This document shows positions 25,615 through 37,862 of a stretch of DNA of 64,000 nucleotides, in pieces. The position numbers and the translations under genes are program-made. The stretch is from Haematococcus lacustris. Its lineage: Eukaryota > Chlorophyta > Chlorophyceae > Chlamydomonadales > Haematococcaceae. The stretch lies in assembly GCA_030144725.1 (NCBI GenBank), contig JASKMD010000184.1, positions 1 to 64,000 of the forward strand. The letters run 5' to 3'. The notes beneath the pieces are model-generated. The model was given only the letters and a program-made list of their open reading frames with translations, searched no databases and had not been told where the DNA came from. Positions within the stretch are counted from its first letter, which is position 1, and every line of letters begins with the position of its first letter.

Positions 25615-27655
25615 GTGGAAGCAATGCCAAGTGCGGCCCAAACGTCGCCGAACCTCTCCTCGTCTTCGAACGCCACCAACAGTAGATGCGTACATTCAGA
25701 TGACTGCGCCGCTACAAGCCACAAGAGAAAGCGAGTGCAATCACTCCAAGAGTTGTCCCGCCTCGACAGAGCGGCGTCGCCAGTGCTGGCCCCCCTCGGA
25801 CTTCAAGAGTCCATGTGCGTGTATGCGATGCCTTGCTGTGCGGGGCCGGGTGCCGGTCCGGGCCGCAGCAAGGCTTCACACACGAGCGACTCCCTCACCT
25901 CTCCTCCTGGTGCTAATGTGTGATGTTGCTCCCAGGACTGCATACTTTGCTCGTTTCAAGGCATCCCCGAGCATTAAGCAAGCTCATGCCACTTGCAGCC
26001 CCGGCTTTGACCAAGGCCCAGGCGTGTACATGTTCAAGCGACCCGTGCTAGGGCCTGACGGTGCGCTTAGCCCCTTGGCTGCCTGCGGCTCAGTGTTCCA
26101 CCATGTGGTGTTGTACGTGATTGATGAGCAGGGCAAGGTAGGCACGAACAGGGCAAGGTAGGGGCGCACGTGGCACACGGCCCTCCTCCTGTTGGCTAGC
26201 AGCCATGAGCTGGCTGCACCCAACAGGATGCATGCACACAGGCAGGGAAAGGGCTGCAGGCAACGCCACCTGGGGCACACTCATGTAATGTAGCACATCC
26301 AGCACACCCAGCACAGCCAACACACCCAGCACTGCTGTCAGAGCTGGCATTGCTTTCCAGCTGCGAACCCCACTTACACTACTTTGCCAGGGTGAGGGGA
26401 GTGGGGACAGGCCATAGGATTCAGGCCTTGTGAGCAGGCACTCCCTATAGTGTAGCTCCTTTGATTCCTATGCAGCTCCCGCTGCTGCTGCTGCTGCCGC
26501 TGCTGGTGCTGCCACTGCTGCTGCTGCTGTTGCTGCTGCTGCCGCCACCGTCATTGCCGCTGCTGCTGTTGCTTGCAGATCTCCTCCTTGGACTTTGCTC
26601 CGGCCAATGGCACCGACACCACCGCTGCCCTGCTGGAGTCGCTCCCTGCCCGGCCGTGCTTAAATGCCGGCCCCCTGCCCTCCACGCCCGAGCAGTCGCA
26701 GCAACCCCAGCAAGCCCCATCACACGGGTCACACCAGCCACCGGCTGTCATGGCGGCAGCGGCAGTGGCAGCAACACCTGCTGCGGGGCATGAGGCCAGC
26801 CCGGGTGTGGTGCTGCCTGGGCAGCCAGGGGCCCTGCCGCTGCTGTACTTGGGTCCCTTGGCTATGCCCTTGGATGGCCCTGATGTGCAGCAGGTGTGGG
26901 ATGTGTCCTGCACCTCTCTCACCACTACTCCCTAACCACCTCACCCTCCTCCTACAACCCCTGCATCAGCACCCACCTCTTTCCCCCTGTCCTTCCCCCT
27001 GAACGTCTTACACCCTCATCTCAATCTGCCTGCCTGCCTGCCCTCCCTCCCCTCCCTCCCCTGACAGCTGGCCCGCCTCCCTGCCTACCCCGTGCAGGTC
27101 CTACGCTGCGCGGAAGCCCGCCCCTACAATGCACTCACCAACAACTGCATCCAGTTTGCAGATGCCTTGGCCCGTATCCTGACCGGTGGAGCAGTGTGCT
27201 CTGCACCGCTGCTGTATGACCTGCTGGCGGGCACCTTGCCGGCGGTGGACCACCCCATGGTGATGATGATGCAGGTGGGTAAGGCTGGCAGGGTGGTGGC
27301 TGGCGGGGCTGTGGCTGAGGGCCGTTGGGCCCAGGGGCCCATGCACAGCAGGTGCTGGCAGGGGTCCTGTGGCCATGGAGCGTGTGGGGGCATGCTGCAT
27401 GGAGGCAGGCGGCAGGCTTAGCAACATCTGCACCTGTTTCCATGGCGAGGCAAGCATGCTGGCGTGTGGGTGGGTGGAGGGGGGTGGGCTCGGGGTAGCC
27501 CTCAGGTTTGCTAGAAGCAGGGGTGCTGTGCTGTGTCCCGCCAGCAGTGGCTCCGGCAACAGTCTGGCACCACAGTCACGAGGGAAGACCAGAGCAAGCT
27601 CAGGCACTCCCTCAATGGACACCCTATAAGTGCGATGGGGTGCCACCATTTGTGA
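25615..27655 (+). CDS. Probable papain-fold protein with His...Asn-Cys motif (PPPDE/LRAT-like)
   Basis: Exons supported by splice sites and phase: a 5' exon ending at 26137 (GGCAAG|GTAGGC), 26579-26893, 27098-27274, and 27548-27655 ending in TGA. The 5' part probably begins at ATG 25615 in a different frame (MEAMPSAAQTSP...) and joins through an intron between about 25850 and 25936; that junction is not settled. Motifs: FHHVVLYVIDEQGK, ISSLDFAPANG, and YNALTNNCIQFADALARIL. A histidine in a strand context followed later by N-C in front of a helix is the circularly permuted papain layout of PPPDE deubiquitinases and LRAT/NlpC-type enzymes. A Gln/Pro/Ala-rich insert (about 60 residues) lies between the two. 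The family assignment is inference from motifs only, and the substrate is unknown. Confidence 0.6.
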
Positions 27656-30504
27656 ACAAGGCAGGCCCCCACAAACAGCCTTAGCTGGTCTGACGTGCCA
27701 GGTCTGCGTGCGAGTCCAGGCGTGAGGTTAAGGCGGTTGGTGGTTGCAGAGAAGGGTGCTGGGGGTGGGCCAGCAGGTTGCGACTGCATGCTGGGGCTTG
27801 TTTGGGTTGGGTTTGAGTCGTATGCAAGCCGTGTTCGTTGGGTAGACCCCCGCGACACAGTTCTGACGCAAAGCGTGTGACCATGGGAAGTGCCGCTTGC
27901 CTTAGGAGGGCCAGCAGGTTGCTAGCTGTAGGGCACCATTGCCATGGTGTTTGTGGTGTGCTATTGCCACCACGCTGGTTCCATCAGAGCTGGTGGTGTG
28001 TTGAGCATCGTCACCATCACATGGCCTGGGCCACTTGGCATTGCTGCACCCTCAACACCATGAATATCAACACAAGTGACGCCATGCACAATGCATGCAC
28101 TGCATGTGTTTGTCTCCCACATAACTGTGGTTAGGATGGTTCACCCCGCCATCAGCAACAGCGTGGTATGGCGCTTGGCTTTGCTTGTCATGAACTTGAG
28201 CATGGGAACATGACAGTCTATGACGTTGGTGGTGCAGCCATGGATGCTGTTGTGGCTGCTGCTGTGATTGCAGATGATGACCCAGACGTCCTGGCACTCT
28301 GTGTGCGACGGCAGCAGGCTGTACAACAGTCTACTGGCGGAGGCCACCTCAGCCGGCACCCCTGTCCCCAAGCACCCCCACCTGCCACCTCCCTCTGCCA
28401 ACGATGCACCCACACAGCATGCCGCCGTGCTTGCAAGCCCAGTTGCGGCTGCCCTCACGGCGGCGACAGATGCAGCTGGGCCTGGAGTGAGCGCGGGAAC
28501 AGTCGATTTGCCCGCAGAACGGTTGGCTGGCGCGGAGCGAGGAGCTGGGCCTAGGGAAGGGGCGCCGGCGATGGACACGGCTGCAGCCGCGGCGGCTTTA
28601 TTCGGTGCGCTCGCTCGCGCAATGGCTGCCGCAAGCCCTGTCGCACCTGGTAGTGATGGCGCAGCTGCAGCAGGGGCCCCTTCGCAAGGGGTTGCGGACT
28701 GCGCAGAAGCGTCGTATGGTGTTAGAGATGAAGCCGGGCCAGCGGCGAGCCATTTGGCGGCCCTTGACGCGAGTGTGTCATGCAGCGCTAAGGCCGCGGG
28801 CGATCAGGCAGGTTTGGGCATGGTAGCCACAAGCCTTGAAGGTGAAGCGACAGTAGCTATAGAAGCTAAGTCTGCTGCTGCGCGGGCATGATGAGTGTGT
28901 GGTTTTGCACAAGTGTGGGAGTGCGTGTAACTGCAAGTCAACAAACTGTGCGTGTGATTCCCGTGGCCCACGTTGTGCCCGTGTCTCCTCTTGCATGGCC
29001 CTCTACGGATGTAATGCTGCTATTTGGCAGGCCATGCAGGTAAGACCCTACACAGCTGGATGTACAGGCCGGTTTGGGTGGAGGCACCACCGCCTTGTTT
29101 GGGTCTTTGCGATTACTTTGCCTGGGCGACCTTTTGCTTGCCCACACCCCAGCTGCTGAGCATCTCTTAAATTGCGCTTTCACCTGACTTTCACCCCGAC
29201 GCCGGGGAGTACGGCCGGCGAAGCCACGCGGGTCTATGATGGAACCGGCCGCACAGCTCACATTCCGTCACTGCTTAAAGACGTTTATCAGCGCACACCT
29301 GCGCAGTGCTGTTGTCGTCGCACTAGCAGTAGCATTCACAACTCGCAGCACCAACTTTAACAAACACCCCAGGCACGATGACGATGAGCGCTGAGTGAGT
29401 TGATACAACTGCAACCCGCACACGGATCAGTGCCTCCAGTCTTAGCGCGTCACAAAATCGTAACACTACAGCACACCGGCCGGTGCTATTGTGTACATCG
29501 ACTTGGTCCACGTACCCAGGCGTTGCGTTCCGTTGAACGCTACGCAGGGAGAAGGAGCAGATCGCGCAGGAGCGATATGGCAAGTCCTTCGCAGAGCTGA
29601 GCACGAACGAGCAGAAGGCGAGTGTGGTGCAACAGGCGGTGATCGACGCTCCAATGCGGCCTCTCCCCAGCTAGGAAACCATCGGCCAAACCGTACACCA
29701 GCCAGGCATCCACGCATCAGCCTTGCATACATTGGTGCATGCATATTCTGATCTGGTTTGTGTTCGCCAGCGTCCAGCTCGTATGCCACCACAATGCTCC
29801 AAATGCATACTGTATTGCCTATTTGACTGCTCATACAAAGCAGTCCAACGAAGGCATGCCAGTTGGTGGGCAGCATGCATGTTACTGTTCCACCTGTGCA
29901 TGTGTATGTGCAGGGTGTTGGTGGCGTGCATGGTGGGCACGTCGGAGGTGAGGTGCATGGCTTTGTGTATGTGCAGCCCCACAGCCAAAGCCATGGCTAG
30001 CACCTGCCTTGCCTTGCAACTCTCCTGTAAGGAGAATAGTGAGCAAGGAACAGAGGTGTAGTTGTGATGTGTATGAACAGGCACCATCAACAAGTCTGCT
30101 GAGGAGCGAGCGGAGGGTGTGGTGCACCACGAGCCTATGACGGAGGAGAAGAGTGACGAATAAAGGAACTGGAGGAATGCTACGTGACTACATGAAGCCG
30201 CATGCAGACACCCCTACCCATTCATGCATCAGTTGCTTGTTGTCCCAGTGCATAGAGAAAGCAGCATCTCATGCAAGAAATGCATTGTTGAGTTGAGGTG
30301 CTGGTAGCTGTCCTTATGCCGAGCATGACTGCTGCGTCATGGTTTTGTGACTTGACTGGCTGTAACATGTGGAGCGTACCGTCCTGAACCGCAACCTTGT
30401 CTTTCCATTGTCCGCCCACCCGTCTGTTCCATATGGATCATAGCACTAAAGGCAAGGACAACACCAATCGGCAGTGCATGACATCCTAACATTATCTGGT
30501 GATA
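27656..30504. other. Region without a firm gene; coding-like fragments
   Basis: Three pieces look partly coding on the plus strand but join to nothing I recognise. 28268-28891 is a 207-codon Ala-rich open frame. 28899-29040 encodes a Cys-rich stretch (CGSACNCKSTNCACDS). 29548-29650 encodes REKEQIAQERYGKSFAEL followed by STNEQKASVVQQAV. They may be remnants of a transposable element or of a spliced gene of unknown kind. The remaining sequence shows nothing I can support. Confidence 0.35.
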
Positions 30505-30945
30505 TCTGAGGTATAGGGAAAAATATAGGCGTCCTTATTTTCTCATATTGGGGGGTTGGATGTCTAGGGGTAAGGGGTCAGGCGCGCCGGTATTCAGAGG
30601 CTACAATCGCATGCGTGATGGCCTGATGTTACTTTTGACCCTGCAGACGTCAAGGCCTAGCGAGCTGCACGAAATGAAAGAAAAAAATCAATCGCTGCAC
30701 TATGCCAATGCCAAGCCACACACAACATGCCTTGACTCGTGCTGGCACATGTCGGGATGGTGGGTGTCTCCCATTGTTAAAGCCCCTAGTAGGAGCGGAG
30801 ACTGCAGGGTGACTGCCATAGGGTGGGACATGGCTGCTTGTGAGGTGGATGCAGTGGGGAGAAGGAAAGCTCGCCACATGATGGCTGCCACTGGGAGGAG
30901 CGTTGCTGCCTGCGGGGTGGTTGCCATAGGACATAGCAACAGCAG

Positions 30946-31750
30946 CAGCAACACTGGTAGCAGCTGCAACACTGGCAGCAGCAGCAGCAGTGGCAACAGC
31001 AGCAGCAGCGGTGGCAGTGGCGGCAGCAGAGCAACACCGGTAGCAGCAACGGCAGCATTGACAACACTAGCAGCAGCGGCAACACTGGCAGCAGCAGCAG
31101 CGGTGGCAACAGCAACGGCAACACTGGCAGCAGCAGCAGCAGCAGCAACAGCAACAGCAGCGGTGGCAGTGGCGGCAGCAGAGCAACACCGGTAGCAGCA
31201 ACGGCAGCATTGACAACACTAGCAGCAGCGGCAACACTGGCAGCAGCAGCAGCGGTGACAGTGGCAGCAGCGGCGCAGCAGCAGCAACGCCGGCAACAGC
31301 GGCAACACTGGTAGCAGCGGCAACACAGGCAGCAGCAACAGCAGCGGTGGCAGTGGCGGCAGCAGCAGGAGCAACACCGGTAACAGCGGCAGCAGCAACG
31401 GCAGCATTGACAACACTAGCAGCAGCGGCAACACTGGCAGCAGCAGCAGCGGTGACAGTGGCAGCAGCGGCGCAGCAGCAGCAACACCGGCAACAGCGGC
31501 AGCAGCGGCAACACTGGCAGCAGCGGTGGCAGTGGCGGCAGCAGCAGGAGCAACACCGGTAGCAGCGGCAGCAGCAACGGCAGCATTGACAACACTAGCA
31601 GCAGCGGCAACACTGGCAGCAGCAGTGACAGTGGCAGCAGCAGCAACACAGGCAGAAGCTGCAGTGGCAGCAGCAGCTAAAGCGGCAGCAGCAGCAGCAG
31701 TATTGGGACTAGCAGCAGCAGCAGTCTTAAAGCGGTGCAGTCTGATGTGC
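30946..31750. repeat. GCAGCAACACTGGCA-type compound satellite, left arm
   Basis: Trinucleotide-phased higher-order repeat made of GCA/GCG/ACA/CTG triplets, with super-units of about 170-190 bp ('gcagcattgacaacactagcagcagcggcaacactgg' recurs near 31051, 31206, 31399 and 31578). Outward (minus) frames read poly-Ala or Leu/Pro. It is the inverted partner of 37209-37862. Confidence 0.85.
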
Positions 31751-32042
31751 TCCATGGTGATGTAGGTTGATGAGCAAGCATCAGCAAGTGGTGGCAGAGC
31801 AATGCACAGGGATGACAGAGAGCGCGGCACTCATTTGGCACATAGATGCACATGGCAGCACACAACAGCTTGGGCCTTTCGAAGTATGCGTTAAAAATGA
31901 CAAGCGCGCGTTAAAACTGCCAACTGCACGGGCACAGATTACATCTCATGAGCACATGTTGAAATGTTGGGACACATAATATCATGCAGGGGCATGTATT
32001 GCAACAGATCTAGGCTGCTCTTCACTCCCGCTACTCCACTTG

Positions 32043-32579
32043 CTACCACCGTTCAGTGTTTGCTGCAACACCGCTTGCAATTCTCACCTGCTGGGGTGTT
32101 GTGTCCTGGGTCGCTGGGGCAAGACCCCAGCGCTGCTTAAGGGCTGTATATTCAGGGTAATTCAGCAAGCCGACCAGGTCTCGTCGTCGGCGTCGGCGTC
32201 GTTGACAACGACCACCTCCTTTGCGTTTGCCGCTTGCACAATTGCATGTGTCGCTACGTTGACATTGGCAATGGGTTGACGGGGTGATAATGCGGGCTGA
32301 TGATGGCTGAGGCTCCAAGTATGGTGCGGTTATGGTCAATTAGTTCGCAGGTGCCTTAAATCTGCTATCTCGCTAGCTGTTGCAGGGGGGCCACTGCTCG
32401 TTGTTGCGTCGCTGCCGCATGTGATAGCTGAAGCTGACTTGCGGCCACCTGACAATGGAGCAGCTTGCATTTTCCAATGTGGCTGCCTGGCTGTGCGGCT
32501 GTAGGGCTGTGCGGTTGTCAGGCTGTGTGGCAGTCCCTGTCGACTGTCTAGATTTCTTGACTTCTTTTGAACCGGTCAC
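32043..32579 (-). pseudogene. Element ORF, left-arm copy (outward-reading)
   Basis: Reading leftward: MTGSKEVKKSRQSTGTATQP... (32579-32373), then ...TTPQQ followed by a GTGAGA donor near 32090. The right-arm copy at 36190-36800 has the same order (SKEVK..., QPDNRT, QPHSQAATLE, ATPEQ followed by GTGAGA). Conservation of the peptide and of the donor site suggests a real spliced gene in the ancestral element. Frames are interrupted in this copy. The N-terminal segment is Ser/Thr/Gln-rich and could be a structural (gag-like) or coiled-coil protein; I do not recognise the family. Confidence 0.45.
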
Positions 32580-32824
32580 ACGTCAGTGTCCGCGCAAGCC
32601 GTGCAAGCCGCGCAACTGTGCAAGTCAGTCACATAGAATCAAGCCCCAAATGGTGTCCGGAAAGGCAAGTTGAGGCTGTCGAATGGTTCACAGCAGCGAA
32701 GTGCGCTTATGCGTTTTTTCGAGCGGCAGGACACACGTCAGTGTCCGCGCAAGCCGTGCAAGCCGCTCAAGCTGTGTAAGCCACGAGGGTTGGAAAAGGC
32801 TGACCAGGCTGTCGATAAGTGTCG

Positions 32825-33735
32825 ACCGGCAAAGCATAATGGTCGAGCGGCAAAACATAATGGTCGAGCGGCAAGTGCACTTTTTGATAATGGTCGAGCG
32901 GCAAAGTGCACTTTTTGATAATGCTCCAGCGGCAAATGACAGCGTTGGTCCAGCAACTGCGTTGCGAATGCGTTGATCGTAGTGCTGGTCAACGTGGGAT
33001 AGGGGCGGTCAACGTGGGACGGGTATACTGCTACTACTATTGCTACCTCTACGTTGCTCAAGCGACTCTACGCGATAGCTTAGCGGACGTGCTACCTGGC
33101 TGGCATGTATACTTACAACTGCCAGGCTGGCGACCGGCAAAACATAATGGTCGAGCGGCAAAGCATAATAGTCGAGCGGCAAAACATAATGGTCGAGCGG
33201 CAAGTGCACTTTTTAATATTTGAGGTATAGGGAAAAATATAGGCGTCAATATTTTTCCATAACTCGGGTCAGTTTACCAAGGCCGCAAAGTGCTAGCAGC
33301 CAGATCCGCGTGTTCCGCAAGTGAGGCGCAAGTCGCGAGTGTGCTAGTTGCATGTATGGCTTGCACGTCGCAACTTGCAAGTCGCGAGTTATTCAAAAAC
33401 AACTTCCTACCGCTACTGATGCAACCTCAACGTAGCCAATGCGACGCTACGCGATATCTTATCGAACATATTGCCAGGCTGGCATGTCTACTTATAAGTG
33501 CCAGGCTGGCATGTTGACTAGAAGCTACGTCTTTCGTCGTTTTTCAGGTCGGAGTAAGCCGCTTAGGAGAGGGATGAGGTTATAGGCTAGTTGAGGCAGT
33601 CGATATGTGTCGACCGGCAACGCATAATGGTCGAGCGGCAAAGCATAATGGTCGAGCGGCAACGCATAATGGTCGAGCGGCAAAGTGCACTTTTTGATAA
33701 TGGTCGAGCGGCAATTGATAATTGTCGAGCGGCAA
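32825..33735 (+). repeat. ~21-bp 'ATAATGGTCGAGCGGCAAA' clusters
   Basis: Units of ATAATGGTCGAGCGGCAAA(AC/GC) occur in three clusters (32838-32920, 33145-33210, 33620-33735). Inverted copies are at 34895-35000 and 35885-36000. Some units are separated by AGTGCACTTTTTGAT. Neighbouring units abut or share the same short spacer, so this is not a CRISPR layout. Confidence 0.75.
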
Positions 33736-33825
33736 AGTACGATTCTCGCAATCAGTATCGGGAAGCGTTTATAGAGCGGCTATGTTAAGAAGGGTTGGTG
33801 AAAGCGTTGGTCAACGGGATATACG

Positions 33826-34830
33826 GTGTTGGTCAACGGGGGAGGGGGGCGGTTACGGGATTGGGGAACCTCAAATATACTAGATAACCGCCTTGACCTC
33901 GCGCATTATGCGAACTAATGGTCTCGTCCTCGGCTCTGCTACCATACATCCCTCGGCTGCGCCTCGGGATGTATGTCCGCGCCACCTCGGCCTCGGCCAT
34001 TATTTTCGCATAATGCTCTCGGACCGCCAATTATCTACTACATAATGGTCGAGCGGCAAGCACGCTTCTCGCATACGTTGCGGGGGAGCCTTTGCGTGGC
34101 TGCGTCTAGCGGCTGTGTTGAAAAGGGTTGCAGTTACAGTGTTGGTCAACGGTGGCGGTTACGGGATTGGGGAACCTCAAATATACTAGATAATCGCCGT
34201 TACCTCTCGCATTATGCGAACTAATGGTCTCGTCCTCGGCTCTGCTACCATACATCCCTCGGCTGCGCCTCGGGATGTATGTCCGCGCCACCTCGGCCTC
34301 GGCCATTATTTTCGCATAATGCTCTCGGACCGCCAATTATCTACTACATAATGGTCGAGCGGCAAGCACGCTTCTCGCATACGTTGCGGGGGAGCCTTTG
34401 CGTGGCTGCGTCTAGCGGCTGTGTTGAAAAGGGTTGCAGTTACAGTGTTGGTCAACGGTGGCGGTTACGGGATTGGGGAACCTCAGATATACCAGATAAT
34501 CGCCGTTACCTCTCGCATTATGCGAACTAATGGTCTCGTCCTCGGCTCTGCTACCATACATCCCTCGGCTACGCCTCGGGATGTATGTCCGCGCCACCTC
34601 GGCCTCGGCCATTATGTAGTAGATAATTGGCGGTCCGAGAGCATTATGCGAAAATAATGGACGAGGCCGAGGTGGCGCGGACATACATCCCGAGGCGCAG
34701 CCGAGGGATGTATGGTAGCAGAGCCGAGGACGAGACCATTAGTTCGCATAATGCGAGAGGTAACGGCGATTATCTGGTATATCTGAGGTTTCGCATTCCC
34801 GTAACCGCCACCGTTGACCAACACTGTATG
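33826..34830. repeat. Three ~306-bp tandem units plus one inverted copy
   Basis: Direct units start near 33826, 34141 and 34447 (306 bases between the second and third). Each contains an internal palindrome around CCCTCGGCTGCGCCTCGGG flanked by ATTATGCGAA and TTCGCATAAT. From about 34613 to 34830 the same unit continues in reverse orientation, ending in ...CCGTTGACCAACACTGT. A related, more diverged palindrome follows at 35029-35190. Long open frames on both strands here mirror each other and are not genes. Confidence 0.85.
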
Positions 34831-36180
34831 CAACCGCTAGACACAGCCGCTAGACACAGCCAGGCAAAGGCTACCCCGAAACGTATTGCGAGAAGCGTGC
34901 TTGCCGCTCGACCAATATCAAAAAGTGCACTTGCCGCTCGACCATTATGTTTTGCCGCTCGACCATTATGCTTTGCCGCTCGACCATTATGTTTTGCCGG
35001 TCGCCAGCCTGGCAGTTATAAGTAATGGATAATCGGCGGGCCGAGTACATTATGCGAAAATAATGGACGAGTCCGAGACGAGGCGGACATATACACCGAG
35101 GCGTAGCCGAGGTGTATATGGCCGCGGAGACGAGGACGAGTCCATTAGATTCGCGTAATGAGCGAGGTAGAGGCGATTATCTAGTATATCTGAGGTCCGC
35201 GGCCCGTCAAATATACAAAAGCGTACCCCGCGGCCCGTCAATTATACAAAAGCGTACCCCGCGGCCCGGCAAATATACAAAAGCGCGGTCAACGGCGGGT
35301 CAATTATGTTGAGTTTTATACGTCCAAACGGCTTAGCGGACAATGCGATACGCTTGCCTTGCTCATCCCGAGCTAACCAAGCATGCCCGGAGCCCAAAGC
35401 TCGGTGTTGACATGCCAGTCTGGCATATATAAACATACATGCCAACGTGGCATCATCTCTAAGCTAAGCTTCCGCGCTTAGTCGCATTGGTGAGGTGCTA
35501 TCGCGCAAGTCGCGGAACCGATCATTTGACTCGCGGCTTGCAACTTGCAACGTGCAAGCCATACTTGCAAGTTTCGGAAAGCTGCAGAGTACGCATAGCT
35601 AGCTGTCAGAGAGGTCTATATGGCTAGAGTGCAACTAAGGTCGGTAGAATAGTGGCTCCGTCCACCCCCGAGTTATGGAGAATTATTTGATCCTGTATTT
35701 TGCATACACCTCAGATATGTATACATGCCAGCCAGGTAGCAAGTCCGCTAAGCTATCGCGTAGAGTCGCTTGAGCAACGTAGAGGTAGCAATAGTAGTAG
35801 CTGTACCCGTCCCACGTTGACCGCCCCTATCCCACGTTGACCAGCACGACGAACAACGCATTCGCAACGCAGTTGCTGGACCAACGCTCGTTTGCCGCAC
35901 GAGCATTATCAAAAAGTGCACTTTGCCGCTCGACCATTATCAAAAAGTGCACTTGCCGCTCGACCATTATCATTTGCCGCTCGACCATTATGTTTTGCCG
36001 GTCGCCAGCCTGGCAGTTATAACTTATAAGTAGCTCGGCTTAAGCGGCTTGCACGACTTGCCGACAGCCTCATCTAGCCATTCCTTACCCCATTGAGGGC
36101 TTTATTCTACCCGACTGCTTTGCACGCCATCGCGGCTTGCCAGCTTGTGCGGCTTGCACGACTTGCGCGGCCACTGACGT

Positions 36181-37316
36181 GTGACCGATTCAAAAGGAGG
36201 TCAAGATGAGGTCAACCACAGTCAAGTCGACAGAGACCGCCGCACAGCCAGACAACCGCACAGCCCGACAGCCGCACAGCCAGGCAGCCACGTTGGAAAT
36301 GCTACTCAATTGTCAGGAGGCCGCAAGTCAGCTTCAGCTATCACATGCGGCAGCGACGCAGCAGCGAGCAGTGGCGCCCCTGCAACATCTAGCGAGATAG
36401 CACAGTTAGGCACCTGGGAGCTAATTGACCAAAGCTGCACCGTACTTTGAGCCTCAGCCATCTCGTTACCAATGCCACCGTGTCTCTGTGGCAAGCCGTG
36501 GCGTCCACCCTGGCTATTGGCAGCCCAAACGGTTCGCTCCAGTGCCCGCATCTACCACATGGTCAACCCATTGCCAATGTCAACGTAGCGACAGATGCAA
36601 GTATGACAGCGGCACACGCGCAGGAGGTGGTCGTTGTCAATGGTCAAGGTGGTGGCGGCTGGCTTGCTTAATCACAGCCCTTAATCACAGCTCTTCAGCA
36701 GCGCGAGGGTCTTGCGACTCAGGACGCTACCATCTTTGCAGTTCCGACGCTCAACGACAAGAAGTTCCCCATTATGGGGACAAACGCAACACCCGAGCAG
36801 GTGAGAATTGCAAGTGGTGTTGCAGCAACACCGTGGTAGCATGTGCAGTAGCGGGAATGCTGAGCAGCCTATATCTGTTGCAATACATGTTGCAACATGT
36901 GCTCACGTGCTGTAATCTGTACTGTGCAGTTGGAGGTTCATCTCAACTCTACCATCAGACCCTTTTGCGCGCGTTCGTCATTTCCATGACGCCTACTACA
37001 GGAGGCCCAAGCTGCTGTGTGGTGCTATGTGCATGTTTGTGCCAAGTGAGTGCTGCGCTCTCTGTCACCATTACAACACCTTGCCCACCACACGTGCCCC
37101 GTGCACTGCTCTGCCACCACTTGCTGATGCTTGCTCTATTGCACAGATGCACAAGAGCAAGTGTAACGCCACATCACTCATGTTGCGCATCACCAACCAG
37201 CGCAATCCCGCTGCTGCTGCTGCTGCCATCAGTGCCGGTGTTGCCGCTGCTGCCGGTGTTGTCGCTGCTGCCAGTGTTGCCGGTGTAGCCACTGCCGCTT
37301 GCTGCTGTTGCTGCTG
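36181..37316 (+). pseudogene. Element ORF, right-arm copy (outward-reading)
   Basis: Three frames in succession carry coding-like sequence: 36206-36400 (TETAAQPDNRTARQPHSQAA, LEMLLNCQEAASQLQL...), 36447-36671 (VSLWQAVASTLAIGSPNGSL, NVATDASMTAAHAQEVVVVN), and about 36690-36800 (DATIFAVPTLNDKKFPIMGT, ATPEQ) ending at a GTGAGA donor. Later 37027-37316 (CTALPPLADACS followed by a poly-Ala tract) matches the left-arm frame at 31830-31219 (CIALPPLADACS, poly-Ala). The frame changes mean it is degraded or needs unrecognised introns. Function unknown. Confidence 0.45.
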
Positions 37317-37673
37317 ATGCTGCTGCAGCTTCTGCTGCTGCCAGTGTTGCCGTTGTTGCCCCTGCTGCTGCTGCTGCTGCGCGAGCTGCTGCTGCTGCTG
37401 CTGTTGCTGCTGCTGCAGCTTCTGCTGCTGCCAGTGTTGCCGTTGTTGCCCCTGCTGCCACTGATGCCACCACTGCTGCTGCTGCCGCGCGAGCTGCTGC
37501 TGCCACTGCTGCTGCTGCCGCGCGAGCTGCTGCTGCTGCTGCCGGTGTTGCCGCTGCTGTCGCTGCTGCCAGTGTTGCCGCTGTAGCCACTACCGCTGCT
37601 GCTGATGCTGATGCTGAAGCTGCTGCAGCTTCTGCTGCTGCCAGTGTTGCCGTTGTTGCCCCTGCTGCCACTG

Positions 37674-37704
<31 letters not shown>

Positions 37705-37862
37705 CGCGCGAGTTGCTGCTGCTGCTGCTGCCGGTGTTGCCGCTGCTGCCAGTGTTGCCGCTGTAGCCACTGCTGCTGCTGCCGCTGATGCTGATGCTGA
37801 TGATGCTGCTGCTGCAGCTTCTGCTCCTGCCAGTGTTGCCGTTGTTGCCCCTGCTGCCGCTG
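37209..37862. repeat. GCTGCTGCCAGTGTTGCC-type compound satellite, right arm
   Basis: Inverted counterpart of 30946-31750. Units such as 'gctgctgccagtgttgccgttgttgcccctgctgc' recur near 37330, 37430, 37630 and 37820. Plus-strand frames read poly-Ala/Val or Leu-rich. It lies at the end of the right-arm coding-like sequence. Confidence 0.85.

Noticed and set aside
30548..31830. Ala-, Leu- and Ser/Asn-rich ORFs as separate genes
   Set aside because: They are translations of a triplet-phased satellite. Only the outward-reading poly-Ala frame may once have been the tail of an element protein.
32825..33735. CRISPR-like array
   Set aside because: The short units abut or share the same spacer, there are no unique regular spacers, and the genome is eukaryotic.
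33833..34684. Repeated 60-90-codon ORFs on both strands
   Set aside because: They are mirror images of one another created by palindromic repeat units.
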